Positions 42,101 to 49,114 of a stretch of 57,760 bases of DNA are shown piece after piece. The DNA comes from JBMNOI01 sp050942995 (lineage in GTDB: Bacteria > Chloroflexota > Anaerolineae > UBA1429). A program made the translations under genes and the position numbers. Where the stretch lies: NCBI GenBank assembly GCA_050942995.1, contig JBMNOI010000002.1, positions 1-57,760 on the forward strand, read 5' to 3'. The notes below the pieces were generated by a model. It saw only the letters and a list, made by a program, of their open reading frames with translations. It was not told where the DNA came from and did no database searches. Within the stretch, counting starts at the first letter, position 1; every line of letters starts with the position of its first letter.

Positions 42101-42389
42101 TGCGCCGTTCATTCAGAAATGCGCGCTGCTCCTCGGGCGATAGATCGCGCAGCGCCAGCATGCGGGCCTCGGCCTCGAGAATGCTCACATGAGACGACAT
42201 CTCGGCTGCGAGCTGGCTGGCCGTAAGGCGCACGAGCTCCCGGTTGCGCTCGACTACCAGATTCTCCGTCACCTGCTGATAGGCGTAATAGATGGTAACG
42301 GCGACGATCATCAGGATGAGCATGGTCGGCACAAACGACCATGCGATGATCTTGGTGCGAATGCTGTAGCGTGTATCCATGGCCCTCAT
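39120..42389 (-). CDS. Large NarX/DegS-type sensor histidine kinase (dCACHE-HAMP-3xGAF-HisKA_3-HATPase)
   Basis: 1089 aa. Membrane helix about 12-36, an extracytoplasmic double-CACHE-like domain (45-285), second helix about 290-312, HAMP (to about 365), coiled coil, three GAF domains (about 378-530, 545-715, 715-875), HisKA_3 with phospho-His in ERQRLARDLHDAVTQTLF (His near 893), and a GHKL ATPase with YRIAQEALNNVAKHS (N box, near 1000) and the G box DQGRGFD. ATG 42389 overlaps the TGA of the binding-protein gene as ATGA. The three coupled genes imply an extracellular ligand signal passed to the NarL-type regulator. Confidence 0.9.
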   Translation of the reverse strand: MRAMDTRYSIRTKIIAWSFVPTMLILMIVAVTIYYAYQQVTENLVVERNRELVRLTASQLAAEMSSHVSILEAEARMLALRDLSPEEQRAFLNERRNRLVVFDGGVILLDSTGTVVGTEPDRPEIIGQDWSGRAYFRQVLHSTDVVFSDIEPDGPDGTQVIAFVVPVIGPMGEFQGAMAGMFRMGATAVSAFYGDLVKLRMGQNGNAYLVDGNGRLIYHSDDRRIMEDVSTSAVVRQALRGRVGTARTRDFDGQDILASFAPVPGTSWGLITQEHWAALTRSGQGYGPYLLGLLAMGVILPVLVVSFGVRHITTPIARLISAAQRVAEGDFDQTITTGTKDEIAELASQFNLMAARLRESYGQLEQRVADRTRELAGLNDIATVVSQSLDLNQILSDALDKTLEVLDMDAGGVLLPDSETGILRTVAYRGLSPKLVTQLDEMVSQPEFIRRLADEAGPLVIADLSLQDEHSAMRAGGFRSLARIPLRAQDEIRGLLFVCAHESREFESSKVRLLTSIGDQIGVAVDNARLFEAEIRRRQEQGVLVGMSQLVSSTLDLNQVLSRAAEYATDIFGVGHCLICLYDKAGVDLRCAVAKGFDTAVCAALEQGEMPLDGMILWDHVMDTRRPHIIEDVPQDPRVNPILTGQLDMQSILVVPIEAGGRPLGLIQLGTRRPLKRHFTPDEGELALAMANQVAMAIDSARHYEEQRRRAEQFRIINEVSRGITSLLDLDELLHTVVRLIKDTFGYYNVNILMMDTEREELVLQAGLEGFIDDSTSPTEYRLKVGQVQEGILGYVAATGEALLANDVSREPRYKPLPELPDTRAEIGVPIQVRGRVVGVLDVQNAEVNSFDEGDLITLQTLADQIGVAVENARLFAQAEQSAAAAERQRLARDLHDAVTQTLFSASLIAEVLPRIWERDPEQGRQRLEELRQLTRGALAEMRTLLLELRPTALAEASLPELLKQLAEATTGRSRVPIALEIDGACELPQEVKVAMYRIAQEALNNVAKHSGADSAVLSLSCQNGKATLCIVDQGRGFDPETMPGNRLGLSIMQERAQGIDAELSIESQIGRGTRVMVTWQGDANRSGT

Positions 42390-43783
42390 GGGAAGAACCC
42401 TCGCATAGGGGGATCGGGCTCGGTGTGAGCGCACACGTCGCGCAATATCTCGACATTCGCCTGGCCCAGCGTATAGATACGATCCCAGGCTTCATCGACC
42501 AGCCCCTTGATCTCGGACATTCGCGCATGGATCTCGGTGGTGACCGAGTAGCCCTTGATCTGCCCGTCGGCAAAGGCGGCGAGATTCATGTCTTCGGCCT
42601 GACGAGGGGACTGTTCGCGAATGTAACCCACCCAATCATCGATCAAAGAGGCTCGGGCCGGCTGCAAAAAGCTGGCCCGGGCCATCGCCCGTCCATACTC
42701 TTTGCTCACCAGAAACTTGAGCAACTCCCAGGATTCGTCGGGGTGGGGGGTATAGGCATAGATGCCAAAGCCATCGGTGGTCGCCAGCGTCACGCGGCGC
42801 ACCGGACCGGCCGGCATGGGAGCGACGCCGATGCGAAAGCCGGCATCGGCCAGAATCTCTTTGAGCGACCAGGAGCCATCCTCGATCATGGCCACTTTGC
42901 CGGCGATAAAGGCCTGATGAGGTTTGAGATTCTGTACATCCAGAGGCGTGGCCATGACATGGTCGTCCCACATGCGGGCACGCAGCCACTCCATCGCCTC
43001 CAGCGCCTGGGGCTGATCCATCGCGCAGCGATTCGGGTTGGCCGGGTCGACCAGGTGCCCGCCCCAGGCGTTGACGTGAACCTGGATGCGATCCCAGGCG
43101 ATGGTCATCATGCTACCCCAAAGGTCGCGCTGGCCGTCGCCGTCACGGTCGTGTGACAGGGCCCGCATCGCCTCAAGATAGTCGTCGTAATCCCAGTCCT
43201 CTCTGGGGTAGGGTACGTGATAACGGTCGAACAGGTCTTTGTTGTAGTAGAGAGCCAGAGCGCCATGATATTTGGGCAGGCCGAACTGGAATCCGTCGGG
43301 GCGGGCGAGGGCACGATATTGGGCCGGATCCCAGTCGGCGATGATGGCAGGATCCAGATCCTTCTCGATGTAGGGCCGCAAGTCCAGAGTATACCCCATC
43401 TGCGCCCAGGCGGGGAACTCGGTGCAGCAGCCCTGAAAGACGTCGGCTACTGTGCCCGCGCGCATATCGGCCAGCACCCTGGATTCAAAGTCCTCCGGAT
43501 CGGGCGTGTAGAACACCCGGATGTGGGGATGCTGGGCGTGGAACAGGGATAGCATCTCCTGTGCCATCGGGGGAAACCACTCGGTGCGCCAGTCCTGATA
43601 CACAAGCTGAATTTGCCGTTTTGATTTGGGCGGACCGGTCAGTCCAAAGCGAGGGGTCGAGCAGGCGCTCAGAGCGGTGGTTGCGGCTATCAGGGCTCCC
43701 TGTCGGAACAGCTGTCTTCGCGAAAGATGGGGCCATTTCCGTCGCTCATGAGGTTCTGAATGCTGTGCGCGATCCGGCCGCAT
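42386..43783 (-). CDS. Sugar-type extracellular solute-binding lipoprotein (family 1), coupled to a histidine kinase
   Basis: 465 aa. The N-terminus has a twin-arginine/lipoprotein leader (SRRQLFRQGA, ending ALSAC, about residues 21-42). The two-lobe binding-protein fold of the maltose/multiple-sugar group is seen in DLFDRYHVPYPREDWDYDDY, the AMIEDGSWSL segment and FGIYAYTPHPDESWELLKFL-type helix. ATG 43783 preceded by AGGGGG. There is no permease or ATPase gene nearby. The stop overlaps the start of the kinase gene, which makes it a sensory partner candidate rather than a plain transporter part. Confidence 0.85.
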   Translation of the reverse strand: MRPDRAQHSEPHERRKWPHLSRRQLFRQGALIAATTALSACSTPRFGLTGPPKSKRQIQLVYQDWRTEWFPPMAQEMLSLFHAQHPHIRVFYTPDPEDFESRVLADMRAGTVADVFQGCCTEFPAWAQMGYTLDLRPYIEKDLDPAIIADWDPAQYRALARPDGFQFGLPKYHGALALYYNKDLFDRYHVPYPREDWDYDDYLEAMRALSHDRDGDGQRDLWGSMMTIAWDRIQVHVNAWGGHLVDPANPNRCAMDQPQALEAMEWLRARMWDDHVMATPLDVQNLKPHQAFIAGKVAMIEDGSWSLKEILADAGFRIGVAPMPAGPVRRVTLATTDGFGIYAYTPHPDESWELLKFLVSKEYGRAMARASFLQPARASLIDDWVGYIREQSPRQAEDMNLAAFADGQIKGYSVTTEIHARMSEIKGLVDEAWDRIYTLGQANVEILRDVCAHTEPDPPMRGFFP

Positions 43784-44154
43784 AGTGCCCCCTGCATCCA
43801 TAGCGCGATGTTGATCTTGTTTCGACCACTGCATTTTACTCCTTTCTGTTGCAGAGGCCAAGAAGGTTTGTCAGGGAGTATCCAAATTCTACTCCGGGGA
43901 TCGCTGGCCATCTGGCCAGGGAGCCAACTGTCCGTCTGAAGGGCGGATTTTCCGGCCACCTGTCCGACGTGCCGTCCCTGATGGCTCTATAAAATAACCG
44001 GGTGTCGGGGTCGGGAGGATATCCGATCCCGAACCGGCTGCCCGCAAGAGGCAGTCTGGAACATACAGCGGGCGCATCTTGACGTTCAAAAGGCAACCGA
44101 CGGGGTTCGACTGCGTAATAAAAGATGCAAACAGAAGTTGGATGAGGAGTGACG
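43784..44154. other. Intergenic region between divergent operons
   Basis: No gene seen. It holds the promoter of the sensory operon (43833-43861) and a CTGGCCA-TC-TGGCCAG palindrome near 43906-43921. A clear promoter for the plus-strand gene at 44155 was not found. Confidence 0.4.
43833..43861 (-). promoter_or_regulatory. Promoter of the binding-protein/kinase/regulator operon
   Basis: Minus strand TTGGCC (43861-43856), 17-nt spacer, TAAAAT (43838-43833). Leader about 43 nt. Confidence 0.6.
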
Positions 44155-44460
44155 ATGAAGCGCAACCATAACGTGTTCTGGGGCCTGATTCTGGTTCTGA
44201 TCGGCCTGTTTCTTGCGTTCGATCGGTGGCTGGGTATTTCACTATGGCGTCTTGCGGGGCCGTCGTTCATCATTCTGCTGGGCATGTGGTTAGTGTTGCA
44301 GGGAATGGGATCGCGGTCCGTCGGCGCGGCCGGAAGGGGCCGTTCTTCGTCGCGAGAGGCTCTGGCTGCACAGGGCCGCGTCGATCGGGACGAACGCTTG
44401 CAGCCTGTCGCCAACATCGCAGATGGTGATGGAGAGACCCGGCGTTTGCGTGAGACGTGA
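44155..44460 (+). CDS. Small LiaI/LiaF-like membrane protein
   Basis: 101 aa. Two membrane helices in tandem (about 7-24 and 29-50: FWGLILVLIGLFLAFDRW, then PSFIILLGMWLVLQGM), the LiaI-LiaF-like transmembrane pattern, then a basic, arginine-rich cytoplasmic tail. GAGGAG lies before ATG 44155. Such proteins often sit with cell-envelope stress regulators; here the partner is the related membrane protein downstream. Confidence 0.65.
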   Translation: MKRNHNVFWGLILVLIGLFLAFDRWLGISLWRLAGPSFIILLGMWLVLQGMGSRSVGAAGRGRSSSREALAAQGRVDRDERLQPVANIADGDGETRRLRET

Positions 44461-44500
44461 GGCGAATCGTCACCGGCTCGACCGTCGGTGACGATTCGCC
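44461..44500 (+). terminator. 14-bp perfect hairpin directly after a stop codon, no U-tract
   Basis: GGCGAATCGTCACC (44461-44474) and GGTGACGATTCGCC (44487-44500). It begins at the base after the TGA of the LiaI-like gene. What follows is CGAGCC, not T-rich. Confidence 0.5.
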
Positions 44501-44559
44501 CGAGCCACGGCGATGCCATACACAAGCAGCGGGGATGCGCTGCGTAAGGAGATGTTACG

Positions 44560-45213
44560 ATGCGGTCAAAACAAATGTCGTTAGTGTGGGGCGTGTTACT
44601 GGTGGTGGTGGGCCTGCTGTTTCTGGCGCAGAACCTGGGGCTCGGCGGCCTGCTCTGGTCGGGGCTGTGGGCGTTCATGTTTGGCGCCGGCGGGCTGGCG
44701 TTCCTGTATGTGTTCGCCACCGATTATCGGGAGCGCTGGTGGGCGGTGATCCCCGGATTTGCCCTGCTGGCCATCGGTGGACTCATCGGCATGGAGATAT
44801 TGTTCCCCCGATTGGGCGACCTGATCGGCGGCTCCTTCTTTCTGGGTATGCTGGGGCTGAGTTTCTTGATCGTCTATGTGGTGCATCGTGAGCACTGGTG
44901 GGCGGTCATTCCGGCGGGCGTTCTGTTGACGCTGTCTGTGGTGGCCGGTGTGGATCAACTGGACATTCGCTGGATCGACAGTGGCGCGATCTTTTTCTTT
45001 GGGTTGGGGGCCACCTTTGTCATCGTGTCGGTTCTGCCCACACCTCAGGGGCCCATGCGTTGGGCGCTGATTCCGGCCGGCGTGATGGTGATACTAGGCT
45101 CGATCGTCGCGGCTCAGGGCGCATCTCTGACCCGCTACCTGTTCCCGCTGGCGTTGATTGTGGGCGGCGCCTACCTGTTGATACGCGGGATGAGCGTCCG
45201 CCCCAGAGAGTGA
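44560..45213 (+). CDS. Multi-spanning LiaF-like membrane protein
   Basis: 217 aa, about seven short membrane helices in pairs: LVWGVLLVVVGLLFLAQNLG, then repeated RERWWAVIPGFALL and REHWWAVIPAGVLL, then MRWALIPAGVMVILG. The three WWAVIP/WALIP units show an internal duplication of a two-helix module. No catalytic residues; unknown function. TAAGGAGATG precedes the ATG. It follows the LiaI-like gene and its hairpin. Confidence 0.65.
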   Translation: MRSKQMSLVWGVLLVVVGLLFLAQNLGLGGLLWSGLWAFMFGAGGLAFLYVFATDYRERWWAVIPGFALLAIGGLIGMEILFPRLGDLIGGSFFLGMLGLSFLIVYVVHREHWWAVIPAGVLLTLSVVAGVDQLDIRWIDSGAIFFFGLGATFVIVSVLPTPQGPMRWALIPAGVMVILGSIVAAQGASLTRYLFPLALIVGGAYLLIRGMSVRPRE

Positions 45214-45257
45214 CATCTTTCTGACCGGGAAGCGATGACGCAATCCTGAATGCTCTC

Positions 45258-45286
45258 TTGACGTTGCCCGTCGGTGGACCGATAAT
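45258..45286 (+). promoter_or_regulatory. Promoter of the phosphofructokinase gene
   Basis: TTGACG (45258-45263), 17-nt spacer, GATAAT (45281-45286). Confidence 0.65.
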
Positions 45287-45319
45287 GAGGTAAAGAATCG
45301 GTCTATCGACGGGCAACGT
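45261..45319. promoter_or_regulatory. Nested inverted repeats across the phosphofructokinase promoter
   Basis: Outer arms 45261-45273 and 45307-45319 (13 bp, perfect); inner arms ACCGAT (45278-45283) and ATCGGT (45297-45302). The left arms cover the -35 and -10; the right arms lie in the leader. The arrangement is what a DNA-looping or tandem-site repressor would need. Confidence 0.55.
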
Positions 45320-45337
45320 GCTTTACAGGAGGGCCCC

Positions 45338-46429
45338 ATGCCCAAGAAACTTGTCGGCGTACTGACAGCGGGAGGTGATTGTCCCGGCCTCAATGCCGCT
45401 ATTCGGGCAGTAGGTAAAGCGGCTCATGCCCGGGGGATGGATGTGATCGGTTTTCTGGACGGCTTTCACGGTCTGGTGGAGAATCGGACGGTGCGCCTGG
45501 ATATGCCCCGGCTCTCGGGCATCCTTACGCTGGGGGGCACCATTCTAGGGACAAGCCGCGACAAGCCCCACCGTATGCCGGTGGGGGGCGGCCAGACGAT
45601 GGATATGACCTCGATCGCCGCCGACCATTACAACCGGTTGCATCTCGATGCGTTGATCTGCATGGGCGGAGGGGGCACACAAAAGAACGCTTATCGGCTG
45701 CTCCGTGAGGGGTTGAACATCATCACCCTGCCCAAGACCATCGATAATGATGTGGCCCGCACCGATATCACCTTTGGCTTCGATACGGCCATGGCCACGG
45801 CGGCGGAGGCTATCGATCGCCTGCATTCGACGGCCGACAGCCATCATCGCGTCATGATCGTCGAGATTATGGGGCACAACGCCGGCTGGCTGACCCTGGG
45901 AGCCGGCATTGCCGGTGGAGCCGATGTGATCCTGATCCCCGAGATCCCCTATCGCATCGAGCGGGTGATCGATGCCCTGGTGGATCGCTATCGGCAGGGC
46001 AAGCGCTTTAGCATCGTCGCCATCGCAGAGGGTGCGCTATCGGTGGAAGAGGCCGAGGCGCCGGCAGATGGAGACAAGGCGCCCGATGCTTCGGGCGATG
46101 ATGAGGATGTGGCCGGGCAAGAGACCTCCAGCGTGCGCCTGGTGCGGCGCATTACGGACATGACCAATCTGGAGGCGCGGGTGACGGTGCTGGGGCACCT
46201 GCAGCGCGGCGGTACCCCCACTCCCACCGATCGCCTGCTGGCCACGCGTCTGGGCACGGCCGCCATCGACTTTGTCGAGAAAGAAGAATATGGTGTGATG
46301 GTGGGCATTCGCGGCGAGGATTGTGTGGCGGTGCCGTTGAAAAAAGTGGCCGGGCAGCTCAAGCGCGTGCCGCTGGATCACCACTGGATTCGCAGCGCGA
46401 GGCTGGTGGGCACGGCTTTTGGCGATTGA
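45338..46429 (+). CDS. pfkA: 6-phosphofructokinase
   Basis: 363 aa. GGDCPGLNA (12-20) binds the phosphoryl donor, PKTIDND (about 131-137) holds the catalytic Asp, MGHNAGWL (about 181-188) contacts fructose-6-phosphate and LGHLQRGG the product side. The donor loop is MGGGGTQ, lacking the usual Asp of GGDGS. An acidic insertion (about 236-262: AEAPADGDKAPDASGDDEDV) lies before the LQRGG domain. Gly at the donor position favours ATP, Lys in PKTIDND is typical of PPi or mixed enzymes, so the donor is unsure. GGAGG precedes the ATG. Confidence 0.9.
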   Translation: MPKKLVGVLTAGGDCPGLNAAIRAVGKAAHARGMDVIGFLDGFHGLVENRTVRLDMPRLSGILTLGGTILGTSRDKPHRMPVGGGQTMDMTSIAADHYNRLHLDALICMGGGGTQKNAYRLLREGLNIITLPKTIDNDVARTDITFGFDTAMATAAEAIDRLHSTADSHHRVMIVEIMGHNAGWLTLGAGIAGGADVILIPEIPYRIERVIDALVDRYRQGKRFSIVAIAEGALSVEEAEAPADGDKAPDASGDDEDVAGQETSSVRLVRRITDMTNLEARVTVLGHLQRGGTPTPTDRLLATRLGTAAIDFVEKEEYGVMVGIRGEDCVAVPLKKVAGQLKRVPLDHHWIRSARLVGTAFGD

Positions 46430-46447
46430 CATTCGCGGAATCGAGAG

Positions 46448-46490
46448 AGGGGGGCGCTCCGAGTATCCGGGACGCCCCCCCTTTTTATTT
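46448..46490 (+). terminator. Terminator of phosphofructokinase gene
   Basis: GGGGGGCG (46449-46456) pairs with CGCCCCCC (46473-46480), followed by CTTTTTATTT. Confidence 0.85.
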
Positions 46491-46506
46491 ATGCCACCGG
46501 GGCATA

Positions 46507-47388
46507 TCAGCCCAGTAGCGTCTCTTCGTCCGGCTGGTCGTCCTGCCCCTTGTCCCAGTCGATCCCCTCCAGCTCTTCCAGCGTATGGGTCTGCCGCCAC
46601 TCCTCAAAGTCGGCCTCGATCTCTTCCGTCCACCGGGTGTCCATCTGGCTGGATGTATAGATGCCCTCACGCAGGCGGCTATGGGAGAACATTTCTCGCA
46701 GGCGGGTCCGCTCGGAATGCTCTACCACTTCTTCGGCCAGGTGTGGCGGGATGAACAACACGCCGGTATAGGTGCCCAACACCACATCGCCCGGCATGCA
46801 GATCGCAGCGCCGATACGGCAGGGGGTGTTCATGCCCACCAGGGTGACATTGCGGATGGGCGTGGGATCGATGCCCTTGCAGAACGTCGAAAAGTTGGGG
46901 ATGCGCAGAATCTGCTCCGCGTCGCGAATTCCGCCATAGATAACCTGCCCCGCGCCGGTGCGTGTCGCAATGGCGGTGGACAGGTTGGCGCCGGAGAAGG
47001 TGCCCTGGTAGACCTTGCCAAACAGGTCGATGACGACGACGTCATCCTTGACCAGCGTCTCGATGATCCAGGAGTTCATGGCGCCGATACGGCCCTCCTG
47101 GTTCTGCCCATAGTCCATCAGGCTATCGTGCAGATCGGGGCGGTGGGGGACGAACACGCCGGTGACGGCGCGTCCCACCAGAGTGCGCTCGGGGTTCAGG
47201 TTCTGCCAGTTGCCCTCGAACTGGTGATAGTATCCGTGGCGCCAGAGTACCGACCAGGCCTCCTCCGTCTGCACTTTTTTCATGCGCCGGATAATGTCGT
47301 CTGAGACACGGGGCCGACCATCATCAAAGCGCTCGCCTGTCCACTGCGGGGTGAGCTGGATAATGTCCACGCGATTGGAGAATTTCAC
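46507..47388 (-). CDS. RraA-family protein (aldolase/demethylmenaquinone-methyltransferase-like)
   Basis: 293 aa. The family signature runs from FSGANLSTAIATRTGAGQVI to YGGIRDAEQIL (about 129-160): the pyruvate-Mg site of HMG/CHA-type aldolases of the RraA fold. About 80 extra residues at each end set it apart from RraA itself. The function of this longer form is not known; an aldolase or decarboxylase is more likely than RNase E inhibition. GTG 47388 was chosen because AAGGAG lies 6 nt upstream; the frame stays open further upstream. Confidence 0.75.
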   Translation of the reverse strand: MKFSNRVDIIQLTPQWTGERFDDGRPRVSDDIIRRMKKVQTEEAWSVLWRHGYYHQFEGNWQNLNPERTLVGRAVTGVFVPHRPDLHDSLMDYGQNQEGRIGAMNSWIIETLVKDDVVVIDLFGKVYQGTFSGANLSTAIATRTGAGQVIYGGIRDAEQILRIPNFSTFCKGIDPTPIRNVTLVGMNTPCRIGAAICMPGDVVLGTYTGVLFIPPHLAEEVVEHSERTRLREMFSHSRLREGIYTSSQMDTRWTEEIEADFEEWRQTHTLEELEGIDWDKGQDDQPDEETLLG

Positions 47389-47862
47389 GATCTGCTCCTT
47401 ATGGTGAGATGCGGGCGGCAGAGCGCCGCGACGTCGGATACCCGAACCAGCCGAGATCGATACGAGGTTTCCGCCCACCGGCGGGGACGAATCCCGGCAG
47501 GTGGCAGCGGGCACTCGTCCAAAACGGGCATACAGGTGGACAAATGCGGGGCAAAGAGAATCATCGCTCATGGCCTGCATTGTTACGCACTTCTTTCCGG
47601 CAATTCGAAGTAAAATGCAGTACGTTCTTAACACCTCTCGTAAGCGGCGTCAAGCATCTGTGCGATGAACAGAGTAGATCGCGGGCGATGTGCATTCGCC
47701 CCTTCGGAGGGAGGGTGCTTTGCGATTCGTACACAGCCCTGCGCGTGAATCCCCGTACCTTGTGTGTACACAAGAGTGTGGTACAATATAGAATATCGGC
47801 GACTCGAAAAGGCGCCGTGCTTTACATATCCTGGGTTGATTTCTGCAGGGAGTCGCACTCGA
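47389..47862. other. Intergenic region between rraA-like and plsC-like genes
   Basis: No gene supported. A possible minus-strand promoter is TTGACG (47653-47648), 17 nt, TAAGAA (47630-47625), with a 230-nt leader. Near 47759 a perfect palindrome precedes a TACAAT box for the plus-strand gene. Confidence 0.4.
47759..47772. promoter_or_regulatory. 14-bp perfect palindrome upstream of the plsC-like gene
   Basis: CTTGTGTACACAAG, 8 nt before a TACAAT box (47780-47785). Its position and symmetry suggest a regulator site; a proper -35 at normal spacing was not found. Confidence 0.45.
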
Positions 47863-48615
47863 ATGATCGCCACTGCCTCAAAGGCCAGGCGTCGACTTGA
47901 TCCACATTTCAGGACAAGCCCTTTCGTGTACGGTATCATGAAATGGGTCGTTACCCGCATCATGCATTTACTGTATCGTTATGAGGTAGTCGGCGCGGAG
48001 AATTTTGCTCTCGAGGGCCCCGCCATTGTGGTGGTGAACCACCTTCATCTGCTGGATCCCCTTGCCGTCGCTCCGATTTCACCCCGACAGATCGTTACCC
48101 TGGCCGCATCGAAATGGCGCAGTAACCTGCTCGTGGGCACCGTTTTGCGTCTGGCCGGGGTGATCTTTGTGCGGCGTGGCGAGGTGGACCGTGAGGCGCT
48201 GCGGGCCTGTCAGAACGTGCTTTCCGCCGGGGGGATGCTGGCGATTGCGCCGGAGGGTACGCGCAGCCGTACCGGGCAGCTCCAGCACGCCAAGGCCGGC
48301 GTGGCCTATATCACCATGCGAACCGGCGCCACACTCTTGCCCGTGGCCGTGTGGGGGGTAGAAAAGCTCTCTATGTGGTTTCGTTTCAAGCGTCCCACAT
48401 GCTACGTCGCGGTCGGACGACCGTTTCGGCTGTCGCGTCCCGACGGCAAGATCACGACCGACATTCTGCGAGAGATGGCCGACGAGGTGATGATAGAGAT
48501 CGGGCGGATGCTGCCGTCCGAATATCGTGGGGTTTATGCCGAGACGATCGCGGCGGTCGACGCCGGCGAGTCCCCCGAATCTCCATTCAAGTGGATAGAA
48601 CGGAGTGGGGCATGA
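47863..48615 (+). CDS. plsC: 1-acylglycerol-3-phosphate acyltransferase (PlsC-like)
   Basis: 250 aa. HX4D motif in VVNHLHLLDP (about 58-67), RRGEVDREAL, and the substrate loop APEGTRSRTGQL near 130. One N-terminal hydrophobic helix. The family adds the second acyl chain to lysophosphatidic acid. ATG 47863 has GGGAG 10 nt upstream; ATG 47938 would also leave the domain intact. Its stop overlaps ybeY as ATGA, making a coupled pair. Confidence 0.85.
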   Translation: MIATASKARRRLDPHFRTSPFVYGIMKWVVTRIMHLLYRYEVVGAENFALEGPAIVVVNHLHLLDPLAVAPISPRQIVTLAASKWRSNLLVGTVLRLAGVIFVRRGEVDREALRACQNVLSAGGMLAIAPEGTRSRTGQLQHAKAGVAYITMRTGATLLPVAVWGVEKLSMWFRFKRPTCYVAVGRPFRLSRPDGKITTDILREMADEVMIEIGRMLPSEYRGVYAETIAAVDAGESPESPFKWIERSGA

Positions 48616-49067
48616 GCCGGTACCATATCGATGTGCAGATCGATCCAGAGTATGAGGCCCATGTGTCGGCCGAATGGGTGAAACAGGTTGTGGATGCCGC
48701 GCTGGCACAGCAGGATCAACCTGCAGGGGCGGGCGTCAGTATCGTGATCGCCGGTGACGAGATGCTGCACGAGCTGAACCAGGCCTATCGTAACCTGGAC
48801 GAGCCCACCGATGTGCTCTCATTTCCCGCTCATGAGGGTGAGTTTGTGGGGCCTCAAAGCGAACTGATGCAGTATCTGGGTGATGTGGTGATTTCGTACC
48901 CCAAAACCGTGGCGCAGGCCTCAGAGCAGGGGCATGGTGTTGAGGCCGAGTTGAGCCTGCTTATCGTGCATGGTTGTCTGCATCTCCTGGGTTATGATCA
49001 CGCTGAAGAAGAGGAGCGGGCGCAGATGTGGGCGCAGCAGGAGTCTATCCTGCGCGGCCTGTCGTGA
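48612..49067 (+). CDS. ybeY: Endoribonuclease YbeY (rRNA maturation)
   Basis: 151 aa. HGCLHLLGYDH (about 120-130) is the H-x3-H-x5-H zinc motif; TDVLSFP and YLGDVVIS flank the substrate groove. It acts in 16S rRNA 3'-end maturation and ribosome quality control. Start ATG 48612 overlaps the plsC stop (ATGA). Length is normal for the family. Confidence 0.95.
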   Translation: MSRYHIDVQIDPEYEAHVSAEWVKQVVDAALAQQDQPAGAGVSIVIAGDEMLHELNQAYRNLDEPTDVLSFPAHEGEFVGPQSELMQYLGDVVISYPKTVAQASEQGHGVEAELSLLIVHGCLHLLGYDHAEEEERAQMWAQQESILRGLS

Positions 49068-49114
49068 GCGCTCGTACACCATACCATGCCGATAACGCTC
49101 TGGGAGGAATACTG

